Shown one piece after another: positions 44,237 to 54,065 of a stretch of DNA of 64,000 nucleotides. The DNA comes from Planctomycetota bacterium (GTDB lineage Bacteria; Planctomycetota; B15-G4; SIAN01). The notes beneath the pieces were generated by a model. The model had not been told where the DNA came from, did not search any database, and saw nothing but the letters and a program-made list of their open reading frames with translations. The first letter of the stretch is position 1. Each line of letters opens with the position of its first letter. The DNA lies in the NCBI GenBank assembly GCA_016795285.1, contig JAEUIC010000022.1, positions 186,001 through 250,000 on the forward strand, given 5' to 3'. The position numbers and the translations under genes are program-made.

Positions 44237-44441
44237 GGGGAACTCCGGGGGCCGCGTCGCCGCGGCTTTGGGGGTTGGATGGAGCGCGATCTCGCAGCCC
44301 GCGTGCCGCAGTGCGCGCCTGCGGGCAGGGTGGTGGCGGGGTCGTCGATGCCGGGGGCGCGGCGCCGCGCACGGGCGCGCCTGTCCCAACGCTTGTCCCA
44401 TCGCGCCCGTCAAGCCGGCCGCCGCGGCGGGCCGCCGCGCG

Positions 44442-47165
44442 CTACTCGTCGCCGCCCTGCGCGTAGCCGAGCTGGTCGAGCATCCGCTCGAGTTCGGGCG
44501 AGAGCTCGAACTGGCGGCTGCCCTCCGAGCGGGGCAGCGCCGCCTTCTGCCGCTCGAAGTCGGCGAGGCGGGCGTCGAGGCGGCGCGTCATGCCGGCGAC
44601 GCGCGCCGGTTGCTCGGCGGCGCGATCGCGCGTCTCGTCGGGATCTTCGTCGAGGCGGTAGAGCGCCACCGGCCACGGCTTCTCGGCGGTGCGCCGACGC
44701 ACCAGCTTCCACGGCCAGAGGACCAGCGCGTCCTGATCGGGTCGCGCGGCGATGCGACGCAACGACAGCGTGAGCGCGTCGCGACCGTCGTCGGCGCCGT
44801 CACCGCTGGCCCCAGCGCCGCCCTCGTCGGGCGCGAGTCGATCGCACGCCAGCACGCGCGGATCGGGCGGCAGGCCGAGGCGGCCGGCCAGCGTCGGCGC
44901 GACGTCGGCCAGCGCGACCGGCGTCTCGACGACGGCGCCGCGCGCGACGCCCGGCCCCGCGACGATCCACGGCACCTGCGTCAGCGTGTGCCAGAGCTCG
45001 TCGCCGTGGCCGATCATCCGGTGCTCGAAGAACTCCTCGCCGTGGTCCGAGACCAGCGCGATCAGCGTCCGCTCGCGCAGCCCGAGTTGCTCGAGGCCGG
45101 CCAGCAGCCGCCCGACGATCTCCGCGTCGGCCTGCAGCACCGAGGCGTGGTAGAGCGCCTTCAGCCGCTCGATCGAGGGCGCGTGGCCTTGCTCCGCCTT
45201 CGCGCGCAGCTGCGCCAGCTCCTCGGGGCTCGGGCGCGTGCCGCCGCCGATGCGGTCGAGCCACGGCTGGTGGGGGCGGTAGTTGTGGACGAGGTAGGTG
45301 TGCAGGAAGAGGAACGACGGCACGTCGCGTCCCGCCGCGAGCCAGTCGAGCACCGCCTGCATGCGATCCTCGCCCGGTTGCGCGTCGTCGTCGCTGGCGT
45401 CGCCGATGCGGCGATGGAGGCCGACGACGCCGCCCGGATCGCGGATCGAGTAGCGGTCGAAGCCGACGCCGAAGCCGTAGCGCGGATGGACGAGGCCGCC
45501 CGCGGTGAAGGCGGCGGTGCGCCACCCCTCGGCGCGCAGCCGCGCGGCAAGCGGCAGCGTGCGCAGCGGATCCATCGGATCGGTCGATGCGACCGTCTCG
45601 TGGACCAGCGGATCCTGGCCCGAGAAGAGCGAGAGGTGGGTCGGCAGCGTGTAGGAGGCGGGCGAGAAGACGCGCGCGAAGCGGGTCCCGGCCGCGGCCA
45701 GCGCGTCGATCGCCGGCGTCGCCGCGCAGCCGTCGTAGCAGCCGACGTGGTCGGCGCGCAACGTGTCGAGCGAGAGGACGATCACGTGGCGCGCCGGTGC
45801 GGCGGTGCCAGCGGCGGCGGGCGGTGCGGCGCGCTCGCTCGACAGCAGCGTCGGTGCGCCGATCAGCGCGACGGCGCCGGCGGGGCCGTGAGCGGCGAGG
45901 CGCAGCGTGACGGTGGTGTCGGCGAACGGGGCGAGGTCGCGCGTCGCGCCGACGAAGCGGCGCCCCGCCTCGAGCGGCGGCAGCGTGGTCGTGCCGTGCG
46001 CGCTGGTGACGGTCAGCTCGAGGCGGACGGTCGCTGCGGCGGGGGTCGACCCCGCGCCCGCGCCCGCCGCTGCAATCGTTCCATCGGCCAGCAGCGCGAG
46101 CGCGAAGTCGAGGCGCGGCGCGGCGGCCGGCAAGTGGAGATCGAACTCGAGGGCGCCCGGCAGCGGCAACGCGAGGCAATCCCAAGTTTCGAGGTCGAGT
46201 TCGATGCGGCGGCGCAGCGGATGGGTGACCGGCTCGACCGTCTCGTCGTGCGCGAGTGCGAGCGCCTCGGTCGGCGTGAGGCGGCGCACCTCGACGCGAT
46301 CGACGCGCAGGCCGCGACTGCCGCCGTTCAGCGCGAGGGCGAGCGCCTGGCGACCGGGATAGGGACGTGCCAGCGCGCGCAGCTCGTGCCATGCATCGGT
46401 GGCGGCGGTGGGCGGCAAGGCGACGTCGCGCGGGCGGCGCAGGAACTCGGCGGCGTGCGCCTGCAGGTCGGTCGCGAAGTCGTCGCCGCCGCGCGGCAGA
46501 TGATCGAGAGGCACGAAGGAGAGGCTCGGTTCGGGGGGTGGCTCGGCGGCCGCTTCGCGATGGATCGATCCGTCGGCGGCGCCATTCGCGTCGCTCGTCG
46601 CGCGCGGCGGTGCGAGCGGCTGCACCCACGCGCGCACGAGCCAAGTCGCTCCCGCGTCCGCCGCGACCGCGCCACCGAGCAGGTCGTCGGCCGCGATCTC
46701 CACCACGTCGCGCGGCGCGCCGCTCGCCGGTTCTCCGGCGCTGCTCGGCGCGGTGAAGGCCTTCGGCCGCTCGACGCGCGCGGGCAACGACAGCGCCGCC
46801 GCGCCGCTCTCGAGCGCCGCCTCGACGAAGGCGCGCGCGCGCCACGGTCCGGGGAACGGCGCATCCAGCGCGAACTCGTCGACGAAGGCGAGCATCCCCT
46901 CGGCGGGCGGGCCGAGTTCGCCCTCCGCCGCAGCGAAGAAGGGCGCCGCGGCCGGAGCCTCGAGGCGTGCGCGATCGAGGCGATCGAGCAGGCGCGTCAC
47001 CGGCGGCAGCGGCTCGACTTCGTCGCGAGGATCCCCGCCGCCTGCGACAGCGCCGGCGTGCGGTGTGATGGCCGGCCGATGCGCGCCGAGCAGCGCGATG
47101 GTGCCGCTGCCCGCGGCGCACGCCGCCAACAGCAGCGCTCCTGCGCTCGCGCCGAATCGCTCCAC
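44442..47165 (-). CDS. Sulfatase-fold (alkaline phosphatase superfamily) lipoprotein, tandem copy
   Basis: I chose GTG 47163-47165, five bases after GGAGG; GTG 47169-47171 overlaps the previous stop. The 907-residue product has a lipobox LLLAAC near residue 15. The first 440 residues are a beta-rich, family-unknown region. The catalytic domain begins HVIVLSLDTLRADHVGCYD; the metal site is VSDHGEEFFEHRMIGHGDE, and a DEDPDETRD segment lies near the end. In SYTLPTHLSLFSG, Thr506 stands where Cys/Ser would become formylglycine. It ends in LDQLGYAQGGDE, like LDQMGYGR in its neighbour. The substrate is unknown. Confidence 0.83.
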   Translation of the reverse strand: MERFGASAGALLLAACAAGSGTIALLGAHRPAITPHAGAVAGGGDPRDEVEPLPPVTRLLDRLDRARLEAPAAAPFFAAAEGELGPPAEGMLAFVDEFALDAPFPGPWRARAFVEAALESGAAALSLPARVERPKAFTAPSSAGEPASGAPRDVVEIAADDLLGGAVAADAGATWLVRAWVQPLAPPRATSDANGAADGSIHREAAAEPPPEPSLSFVPLDHLPRGGDDFATDLQAHAAEFLRRPRDVALPPTAATDAWHELRALARPYPGRQALALALNGGSRGLRVDRVEVRRLTPTEALALAHDETVEPVTHPLRRRIELDLETWDCLALPLPGALEFDLHLPAAAPRLDFALALLADGTIAAAGAGAGSTPAAATVRLELTVTSAHGTTTLPPLEAGRRFVGATRDLAPFADTTVTLRLAAHGPAGAVALIGAPTLLSSERAAPPAAAGTAAPARHVIVLSLDTLRADHVGCYDGCAATPAIDALAAAGTRFARVFSPASYTLPTHLSLFSGQDPLVHETVASTDPMDPLRTLPLAARLRAEGWRTAAFTAGGLVHPRYGFGVGFDRYSIRDPGGVVGLHRRIGDASDDDAQPGEDRMQAVLDWLAAGRDVPSFLFLHTYLVHNYRPHQPWLDRIGGGTRPSPEELAQLRAKAEQGHAPSIERLKALYHASVLQADAEIVGRLLAGLEQLGLRERTLIALVSDHGEEFFEHRMIGHGDELWHTLTQVPWIVAGPGVARGAVVETPVALADVAPTLAGRLGLPPDPRVLACDRLAPDEGGAGASGDGADDGRDALTLSLRRIAARPDQDALVLWPWKLVRRRTAEKPWPVALYRLDEDPDETRDRAAEQPARVAGMTRRLDARLADFERQKAALPRSEGSRQFELSPELERMLDQLGYAQGGDE

Positions 47166-47167
47166 GT

Positions 47168-49513
47168 TCACCTCCCGTAGCCCATCTGGTCGAGTTGCGC
47201 GTCGAGATCGCCGCCGGCGACGCCGCCTGCCGCTCGCCACGCGGCCAGCCGCTCCGCCTCCGCCTCGAACTGCGCGAGGACGCGCTCGAGCGCCGCACGC
47301 GCCTGCGCCAGCGTCGCGGCGTGGTCCTGCTCCGTGACCAGATCGCGCGTCTCGCCCGGATCGGCGACCACGTCATAGAGCTGCTCGCGCGGCGGCGCCG
47401 TCCAGCGCACGTACTTGAAGCGGCCGAGCAGCAGCGCGGAGTGCGTCGCGCCGCTCGCCGGAGCGTCCTGCAGCAGGAGCGGCCGCGCCGCGAGCTCCTC
47501 GCCGCGCAGCAGCGGCACGAGGCTCACGCCGCTGCACGCCTCGGCGGGTGGCAGGCCGGCGAGCTCGCGCAGCGTCGGCGCCACGTCGATCAAGCTCACC
47601 GGCACGTCGACGTCGCGCGGCAACGCGCCCGGCGCATGGATCAGCAGCGGCACGCGCATCACCTCGTCGTGCAGCCCGGTGGCGTGGAAGAGCGTGCCGT
47701 GCTCGAGGAACGCCTCGCCGTGGTCGGCGGTGATCACGATGGCGGTGTGGTCGAGCGCCCCGCGCCGCTCGAGCGCGTCGAGCAGCGCGCCGAGCGTCGC
47801 GTCGATCTCGGCGACGGTGGCGTCGTAGCGCGCCTCGTAGTCGGCGAGCTGCGCGGAGCCGGGCTGCACCGCCGTGAGGTCGCCCTGCTGCAGCTCGATC
47901 GGCGAGGGGAACGGGGCGGGCTCGACGAGGCCGCGCGCGCGCGCGGTCGCCTCGGCCGGCGCGTAGTCGTGGGCGTGGTAGGTGTGGAAGAAGAGGAAGC
48001 TGCGCCGATCGGCGTGCGCTGCGCCCCACTCCAGCACGTCGGCGAAGTCGACGTCGCTGCGCAGCGCCGCGTTGAAGCGCTCCATCGCGCGCCGCGGGCT
48101 CCGCGCGTAGCGGAGGTTGCGCGGCGTCATCAGCGCGTCGAGCGTCTGGTAGCGCTCGAAGCCGCGATCGAAGCCGAAGGCGGCGTCGACGTAGCCGCCG
48201 CCGGTGAAGGCGGCGGTCGCCATCCCGGCGGCGGCGCAGGCGGAGGCGAGGTTCGGCCAGCCGGCGATCGAGACGCGCGCGCCGAAGCGGTGGGCGCCGT
48301 GGACCAGCGGTTGCAGGCCGGTCATCAGCGAGCCGTGCGCCGGCAAGGTCCAGTTGGCGGGACTCGTCGCTCGCTGGAAGCGGACGCAGCGCAGCGCGAA
48401 GCGATCGAGGTTCGGCGTGAGGCCGCGCTTCGAGCCGAACGCGCCGACGCGATCGGCGCGCAGCGTGTCGAGCGAGATCAGCAGCAGGTCGAGCGGCGTC
48501 GCGGCGTCGCGGCGCGCGTGGACGGCGGGCCGCATCGCCAGCACCACCGCGCCCGCCGGCCCCTCGAGGGCGATCTCGAGCGCAGCGCCGGCGTCGCGCG
48601 CGGCGTCGATCGTGAAGGTCACCTCGCGCCAGCGGCGCAGCGGCTCGTCGTCGAGCGTCGGGCCGTCGGCCAGCACGATCTGCTGCTCGGCCGGCGTCGC
48701 ACCGGACAGGCGGCAGGTCGCGCGCAACGGCGGCGTCGCGCCGGCCATCCCCTCGGGCAGCCCCAGCGCCAGCGCGACGCGTGCGCCGGCCGGCAGCGCC
48801 GGCAGCGCGAAGCGGTGGCGCGCGCCGGCGGCGATCGGCAGCGCGGGGCGCGACTCGCCGCCGATCGAGTGGTGGGCCGGCGTCGCGGCGATCCGCTCGC
48901 GCAGCCGCGCTCCTCGCAGCTCGACCGCGCCGCCCGCCGCGACCTCGACGCTGAGCAGCAGCCAGAGGTTCTTGCGATCGCCGTCGAACGGGCCGGCGGC
49001 GAAGCGCACGGCGTCGACCGGCCACGGCGCCTCGACCAGCGTCTGCGCGAGTCGCGCCGCGAGCGCCTCGCCGACCTCCTCGACGCGGTCGGCGGTCGCG
49101 AGCCCCGCGAGCGGCGCCGCCAGCGAGACGAGTCGCACCGTCGCGCCGCCGAGCACTGCGCCGTCGAGCTCGAGTTCGAGCGCACCCTGCACGCGGCCGG
49201 GCAGCTGCACCACCAGCAGCGCGCCGTCGCGCAGCCGCAGCGTGCCGTCCTCCGCGAGCGCCCCGCGTTCGACGCGCGGCCGATCGACCGGGTGGTTCGG
49301 CGAATCCCACAGCTTCCCGCGCTCGAGCAGCGCCGCACCGTCGAGGTCGACCCGCGAAAAGGCGACCACGGCGGGCTCGGCGGCGGGTGTCGGCGCGGGC
49401 GGAGCGACTTGCGGCGACGACGCGGCGGCGCTCGCGCCCCCGTCGGCCTGCGTGCAGGCGGCGAGGAGCAGCGGCACCAGCAGCGCAGCGAGCGCGGTGG
49501 GTCGACCGTTCAT
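47168..49513 (-). CDS. Sulfatase-fold (alkaline phosphatase superfamily) lipoprotein, tandem copy
   Basis: This 781-residue protein starts at ATG 49511-49513, overlapping the murJ stop. Its lipobox is LLLAAC near residue 20. A beta-rich N-terminal half precedes LDLLLISLDTLRADRVGAFG, the metal site ITADHGEAFLEHGTLFHATG and a substrate-side segment with HTYHAHDY. The nucleophile motif NWTLPAHGSLMTG has Thr389 in place of Cys/Ser. The stop abuts the start of the next sulfatase-fold gene, with which it forms a pair; both share the closing phrase LDQxGY. Coupling to murJ suggests an envelope role, but no partner can be named. Confidence 0.85.
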   Translation of the reverse strand: MNGRPTALAALLVPLLLAACTQADGGASAAASSPQVAPPAPTPAAEPAVVAFSRVDLDGAALLERGKLWDSPNHPVDRPRVERGALAEDGTLRLRDGALLVVQLPGRVQGALELELDGAVLGGATVRLVSLAAPLAGLATADRVEEVGEALAARLAQTLVEAPWPVDAVRFAAGPFDGDRKNLWLLLSVEVAAGGAVELRGARLRERIAATPAHHSIGGESRPALPIAAGARHRFALPALPAGARVALALGLPEGMAGATPPLRATCRLSGATPAEQQIVLADGPTLDDEPLRRWREVTFTIDAARDAGAALEIALEGPAGAVVLAMRPAVHARRDAATPLDLLLISLDTLRADRVGAFGSKRGLTPNLDRFALRCVRFQRATSPANWTLPAHGSLMTGLQPLVHGAHRFGARVSIAGWPNLASACAAAGMATAAFTGGGYVDAAFGFDRGFERYQTLDALMTPRNLRYARSPRRAMERFNAALRSDVDFADVLEWGAAHADRRSFLFFHTYHAHDYAPAEATARARGLVEPAPFPSPIELQQGDLTAVQPGSAQLADYEARYDATVAEIDATLGALLDALERRGALDHTAIVITADHGEAFLEHGTLFHATGLHDEVMRVPLLIHAPGALPRDVDVPVSLIDVAPTLRELAGLPPAEACSGVSLVPLLRGEELAARPLLLQDAPASGATHSALLLGRFKYVRWTAPPREQLYDVVADPGETRDLVTEQDHAATLAQARAALERVLAQFEAEAERLAAWRAAGGVAGGDLDAQLDQMGYGR

Positions 49514-51111
49514 TCCGGCGGCATGGTACGAGGCGGCTCGCGACCGCGCTGCCGGCGCGAACGGAGCAGCGCGACGAGTTCGGCGAGCTCCGCGCGCGCC
49601 AGCAGCCGCGCCGCGCCGGCGAACGCGAGCAGCCCCAACGCGATCCCGCCGACCGTCACGATCGCCGCGCCGCGCTCGGCGAAGAGGAGGCGCCACGCCA
49701 CCACCACCAGCGCCATCACCGCCGTCGCCGCGACGACGCGCAGTCCCGGCGCCAGCAGCTCGCGCCGCACGTCGAGCGTCGCGAGGCGCAGCCCGCGCGC
49801 CAGCGCGACCGCATTGAAGAGGGTGGCCAGCGTCGTCCCGAGCGCCAGCCCGACCGCGCCGAGCGGCACCACCAGCAGCGCGTTCAGCACGAGGTTGACG
49901 CCGACCGCCTGCAGGCTGATGCGCACCGGCCGGCGCTGCTCGCCGCGCGCGTAGTCGACGCGCGCCAGCAGCAGCACGGCGGTCTGCAGGAAGAGGGTCG
50001 GCGCGTAGGCGGCCATGCAGGCGCCGCTCGCCGCCGCGGCCGCCGCATCGAGCTTTCCGCCCTCGAAGAGCAGCACCATGATCGGCGCGGCCAGCGTCAT
50101 CAGGCCGAGGATCGCCGGGATGCAGAGCGTCGCCGTGGTGCGCAGCGCCGTGGCCAGCGTCGCGCCGAGTTCGCCTTCGTCCTGGCGAGCCGCCGCGCGC
50201 GCCAGCGCCGGATAGATCGCCGTGCCGATCGCGACGCCCACCACGCCCAGAGGCAGCTGCATCAGCCGCTGGCCGAGGTAGAGCTGCGTCACTGCGCCCT
50301 CGCCCGGCACCAGCCACTCGGCGAAGAAGCTGCCGAGCAGCGTGTTGATCTGGCCGGCCGCGAGGCCGAGCACCATCGGCGCCATGCGGCGCGAGACGTC
50401 GCGCACCTCGCTGGTGCGCAGCGGCGCCGGCGCGAGGCAGCGCTCGCCGCAGCGGTAGAGCTCGATCCATTGGCAGGCGACCTGCAGCACGCCGCCCGCG
50501 AGGATCCCGATCGCGACCCAGGTCGCATCGGCCGGCCCGCCGTCGGCCAGCGCGCCCGCCACCGCCGCGCCGGCGATCCAGGTGAGGTTCGAGAGCGCGG
50601 GCGCGAGCGCGGGGAAGAAGAAGCGGCCGGCGAGGTTCGCCACCGCCTGCAGCTGGCCGGCGACGCAGATGAACAGGAGATAGGGCAGCGTGAAGCGCAG
50701 CAGCCGCAGCGTCTCGGCGCCGGTCGTGTCCGACTCGAAGAAGAGCAGCAGCCAGCGCTGCGGCAGCAAGAGCAGCGCGGCGACCAGCGCGGCGGTCAAC
50801 GGCGCGAGCGTCGCGATCAGCGACCAGATGACGGAGCGCGCGACGCGGTTGCGCCCCTCGCGCCCCTCGCGCGCTTCCGTCTCGGCCAGCACCGGCACCA
50901 GCGCCGAGGAGAGCGCCCCTTCGCCGAAGAGCCGGCGGAAGAGGTTCGGGATCGTCCAGGCCAGCAGGATCGCGTCGGCGGTCGCTTGCGGGAACCAGTA
51001 GACGGTCGCCTTGTCGCGCAGCAGCCCGAGCACCCGGCTCGCGAGCGTGGCCAGCGCGATGGCGCGCGCCGGGCGGATGGCGGCGAGGGGGTCCTTCTCG
51101 GGCGGAGGCAT
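49510..51111 (-). CDS. murJ: Lipid II flippase MurJ
   Basis: The 533-residue protein has about 14 transmembrane helices and the MurJ/MviN signatures: SRVLGLLRDKATVYWF near the N-terminus, [23 protein letters not shown], and the conserved GAVTQLYLGQRLMQLPLGVVGVAIGTAIYPAL block. It moves lipid-linked peptidoglycan precursor to the outer face of the inner membrane. Length is typical. ATG 51109-51111 is the start. The stop overlaps the start of a sulfatase-fold lipoprotein gene. Presence of murJ fits an organism with a peptidoglycan wall. A hairpin belonging to the upstream chemoreceptor gene lies between them. Confidence 0.95.
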   Translation of the reverse strand: MPPPEKDPLAAIRPARAIALATLASRVLGLLRDKATVYWFPQATADAILLAWTIPNLFRRLFGEGALSSALVPVLAETEAREGREGRNRVARSVIWSLIATLAPLTAALVAALLLLPQRWLLLFFESDTTGAETLRLLRFTLPYLLFICVAGQLQAVANLAGRFFFPALAPALSNLTWIAGAAVAGALADGGPADATWVAIGILAGGVLQVACQWIELYRCGERCLAPAPLRTSEVRDVSRRMAPMVLGLAAGQINTLLGSFFAEWLVPGEGAVTQLYLGQRLMQLPLGVVGVAIGTAIYPALARAAARQDEGELGATLATALRTTATLCIPAILGLMTLAAPIMVLLFEGGKLDAAAAAASGACMAAYAPTLFLQTAVLLLARVDYARGEQRRPVRISLQAVGVNLVLNALLVVPLGAVGLALGTTLATLFNAVALARGLRLATLDVRRELLAPGLRVVAATAVMALVVVAWRLLFAERGAAIVTVGGIALGLLAFAGAARLLARAELAELVALLRSRRQRGREPPRTMPPE

Positions 51112-51148
51112 GCGCCGAGGATGCCCGGCGGCGATCGGCGATCAACGA

Positions 51149-51187
51149 CGCGCGCGCCGCCGATCGCGAGGACCGGCGGCGCGCGCG
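51149..51187 (-). terminator. Strong hairpin after the chemoreceptor gene
   Basis: A perfect 13-bp stem joins 51149-51161 and 51175-51187 (core GCGCGCGCCGCC) with a 13-base loop. It lies 22 bases downstream of the chemoreceptor stop on the minus strand and ahead of murJ. No strong U tract follows, as is common in very GC-rich genomes. Confidence 0.6.
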
Positions 51188-51208
51188 CGATGGATCACGG
51201 GGAGGAGA

Positions 51209-53524
51209 TCAGGCGTGGGCGGGCTCGGGCGCCGTCGTGCGTGCCGCGCCGCGCGTCGCCGAGCGGGCCGGCTGCGTGTCGGAGACCTTGAACTGCCCGA
51301 CCAGCTGCTGCAGGCCGAGCGACATCTGCGAGAGCTCGCGCGCCGAGGTGTCGGTGCGCTGCGCGTTCTCGTCGGTCTGCTGCGCCACTTCGGCGACGCC
51401 GGCGATCGACTTGGCGATCTCGCCGCTGCCCTGCGCGACCTCGCGCAGGTTGTTGCTGATCTGGTCGGTGGTGGCGCTCTGCTCCTCCACCGCGCTGGCG
51501 ATCGAGTTCTGGAACTCCGCCATCTGGCCGATGACGCTGCGGATCTTGGCGATCGCCTGCACGGCCGACTGCGTGTCGCCCTGGATCGCGGTGATGCGGG
51601 TCGAGATGTCTTGGGTCGCCGTCGCGGTCTGCTTGGCGAGCTCCTTCACCTCGTTGGCGACCACGGCGAACCCCTTGCCCGCCTCGCCGGCGCGCGCCGC
51701 CTCGATGGTGGCGTTCAGCGCCAGCAGGTTGGTCTGCTCGGCGATCGACGTGATCAGCTTGACGACGTTGCCGATCTCCATGCTCGACGAGCCGAGCCGC
51801 TGCACGCACTCGTCGGTGGAGCGCACGTCCTCGACCGCGCCGGTGGCGACGCGGCTCGCCTCGCTCGAGTTCTTGGCGATCTCGCGGACCGTCGCCGACA
51901 TCTCCTCGACCGCGGTGGCGACCGTGTTGATGCTGGCGCTGATCTGCGTCGCGGCGCCCGACGCGATGTTGGCCTGGCTGGTGCTCTCCTTGACGCCGCC
52001 GCTCATCTCGCGGCTGGTCTGCGAGAGCCCGTCGGAGGCGACGTTCAGGCTGTCGGCGCTCTGCGCGATGCTGCCGATCGCGTGCTCCATCGTCTCGATG
52101 GTGTGGTTCAGCGCGTCCTTGATCTCGGCGTGGTCGCCGGCGTAGTCGCCGTGCATGCGCGCGGTGAGGTCGCCGCCGCCGACCGCCTGCAGCACGTCGC
52201 GCGCCTCGCTGATCGGCTGCACGATCGCGTCGAGCAGCTCGTTCATGCCGCGGCACTGCTCCTGGTAGCTGCCCTCGAACGCCGCAGCGTCGGCGCGCTC
52301 GGCGAGGTGGCCCGCCTTGGCCGAGCCGATCAGCCGCGTGATCTGCTGGGAGAAGGAGTTCAGCACGTCGCGCGTCTGGTTGACGGCGACGCTCATGCGG
52401 CCGATCTCGTCCTGCGACTTCGCGGTCGCCGTCTTCGTGAGGTCGCCGCGCGCGATCGACTCCATCACCTCGCACGCCTGCGTGATCGGGCGCGAGAAGC
52501 GCGGCGAGAGCGCGAAGGCGATCGAGCAGACGACCAGCGCGATGATCGCGCCGATCTCGAGCGGCTCGGTGCGCAGCGCGCCGACCGACGCGAGGGCGGT
52601 GGCGCTCTTCTCGCGGATCAGCACGGTCCAGCCGTAGCCGGCGAAACCGAGCGCGCCCTGGCTCTTGGCGAAGGCGCTGACGCACTCGGCGCCGTCGTCC
52701 TCGTGCGGCTCGACCGTGAAGCCCGAGCGGTCGGTGCCGATGCGGGACACCAGCTCCGAGCCGCTCGCGGCATCGAGCAGGTTCTCGCGCAGCACGTCCT
52801 CGGGGTCCTGGTCGGCCAGCACCAGGCCATCCTTCGACAGCAGGTGCATGTTGGGCGGGACGCCGTGCTGCTTCTCGAACTCGTCGCGCGTCGCCGCGAG
52901 GATCTCCTCGACGATGCGCTCCCACGACGCGTAGTTGACCCAGATGCGCTCGACCTTGCCGTCGGCGCCGAGGATCGGCGCGGCGAAGGTCAGCGACAGC
53001 CCTTCGACACCCGCCGCCTCCTTGCAGAGCGGCTCGCGGCGCGGATCGGCGTACCAGCTCTTGCCGGCGCCGAGCTGGCCGGTCGCGATCTCCTTGAACC
53101 ACGGCTCGTCGGCGAAGTCGTGCGCCAGCAGCGCCTCGGTGCGGATCGGGCGGCCGTCGACGGCGATCGAGTTGCAGCCGATCGGCTTGCCGTCGAGGCC
53201 GACGACCATCAGCACGTCATAGATGCCGTAGGCCTTGCAGTAGAAGTCGGCGGCGGCGGTGACCTGCGCCGGTTCGCCCTTGGCGTCGGGATGGAAGGCG
53301 AACGCCTGCACGTCGCCGTAGCGCTCGAAGAGGTTGCGGTCGATCTTGTCGATCGTCCCGGCCGCCGCCGCGACGTACTCGGCGCCCGACTGCTTGATCA
53401 GCAGCTTGCCGGCGCGCACGTAGATGAACGCGCAGAGCGCGACGATGGGGAGCAGGACCGCCGTCAACGCCGCTGTCACGAGCTTGCCGCGCAGGTTGCG
53501 CAGCGCCTGGAATCGAGCCGCCAT
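51209..53524 (-). CDS. Methyl-accepting chemotaxis protein with periplasmic Cache-type sensor
   Basis: The 771-residue receptor starts at ATG 53522-53524; a TTG 15 bases upstream is an alternative. A first helix ([22 protein letters not shown]) is followed by a ~290-residue periplasmic sensor of double-Cache character ([33 protein letters not shown]). The second helix is around [17 protein letters not shown], then a HAMP region ([20 protein letters not shown]). The signalling hairpin tip reads [19 protein letters not shown] and [12 protein letters not shown]. No CheW/CheR/CheB-type gene is in the window and no pentapeptide tether is seen at the C-terminus. The ligand is unknown. Confidence 0.95.
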   Translation of the reverse strand: MAARFQALRNLRGKLVTAALTAVLLPIVALCAFIYVRAGKLLIKQSGAEYVAAAAGTIDKIDRNLFERYGDVQAFAFHPDAKGEPAQVTAAADFYCKAYGIYDVLMVVGLDGKPIGCNSIAVDGRPIRTEALLAHDFADEPWFKEIATGQLGAGKSWYADPRREPLCKEAAGVEGLSLTFAAPILGADGKVERIWVNYASWERIVEEILAATRDEFEKQHGVPPNMHLLSKDGLVLADQDPEDVLRENLLDAASGSELVSRIGTDRSGFTVEPHEDDGAECVSAFAKSQGALGFAGYGWTVLIREKSATALASVGALRTEPLEIGAIIALVVCSIAFALSPRFSRPITQACEVMESIARGDLTKTATAKSQDEIGRMSVAVNQTRDVLNSFSQQITRLIGSAKAGHLAERADAAAFEGSYQEQCRGMNELLDAIVQPISEARDVLQAVGGGDLTARMHGDYAGDHAEIKDALNHTIETMEHAIGSIAQSADSLNVASDGLSQTSREMSGGVKESTSQANIASGAATQISASINTVATAVEEMSATVREIAKNSSEASRVATGAVEDVRSTDECVQRLGSSSMEIGNVVKLITSIAEQTNLLALNATIEAARAGEAGKGFAVVANEVKELAKQTATATQDISTRITAIQGDTQSAVQAIAKIRSVIGQMAEFQNSIASAVEEQSATTDQISNNLREVAQGSGEIAKSIAGVAEVAQQTDENAQRTDTSARELSQMSLGLQQLVGQFKVSDTQPARSATRGAARTTAPEPAHA

Positions 53525-53629
53525 CGTCGGGATCCCCAATTCGCGCCCGAATCCCGGGACGCGTGGGGGCGTCTATCGGCGACTTGCCGAGCCGCACTGC
53601 ACTGCGGAAATCGACCCGGTCGTCGCGGG

Positions 53630-54016
53630 TCATCCCTTCAGCGGGCGCACCGGCATCGGGCGACCGCCCTGGTCGACGGCGACGTAGGTCACCTCGGCGG
53701 TGGTGACCTCGACCTTCTGGTTGCAGTCCGAGAAGCGTTCCGCCTCGACGCGGATCAGCACCGAGATCGAGGTGTTGCCGACCTTGGTCACCCGTCCCCA
53801 GTAGGAGACGACATCGCCGACATAGACGGGGGCGATGAACTTCACCTCTTTCATGGCGACCGTGACGAAGCGGTGGCAGGCGTGGTGGCGGGCGACGGCG
53901 GCGCCGGCGAGGTCGATCTGCGCCAGGATCACGCCGCCGAAGATCGTGCCGCCGCCGTTGGTGTCGCGCGGCAGCAGGATGGTGCGCAGCGCCAGCGATT
54001 CCGCGTCATCGGCCAT
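53630..54016 (-). CDS. Acyl-CoA thioesterase (hotdog fold, YciA-like)
   Basis: The 128-residue protein has RTILLPRDTNGGGTIFGGVILAQID, the substrate-binding and catalytic-Asp/Asn motif of YciA/BACH-type hotdog thioesterases, then KEVKFIAPVYVGDVVSYWGRV and VTYVAVDQGGRPMPV. Such proteins hydrolyse acyl-CoA thioesters in the cytoplasm. ATG 54014-54016 is the most likely start; a longer N-terminal extension would be basic and Gly-rich and lacks support. Upstream GGAG is visible. It lies 49 bases after the ZIP transporter gene. Confidence 0.9.
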   Translation of the reverse strand: MADDAESLALRTILLPRDTNGGGTIFGGVILAQIDLAGAAVARHHACHRFVTVAMKEVKFIAPVYVGDVVSYWGRVTKVGNTSISVLIRVEAERFSDCNQKVEVTTAEVTYVAVDQGGRPMPVRPLKG

Positions 54017-54065
54017 GGGATCTCGCGCTCCACCGCGGCCGCCGCGCATCGGCGACCGCCGCATC

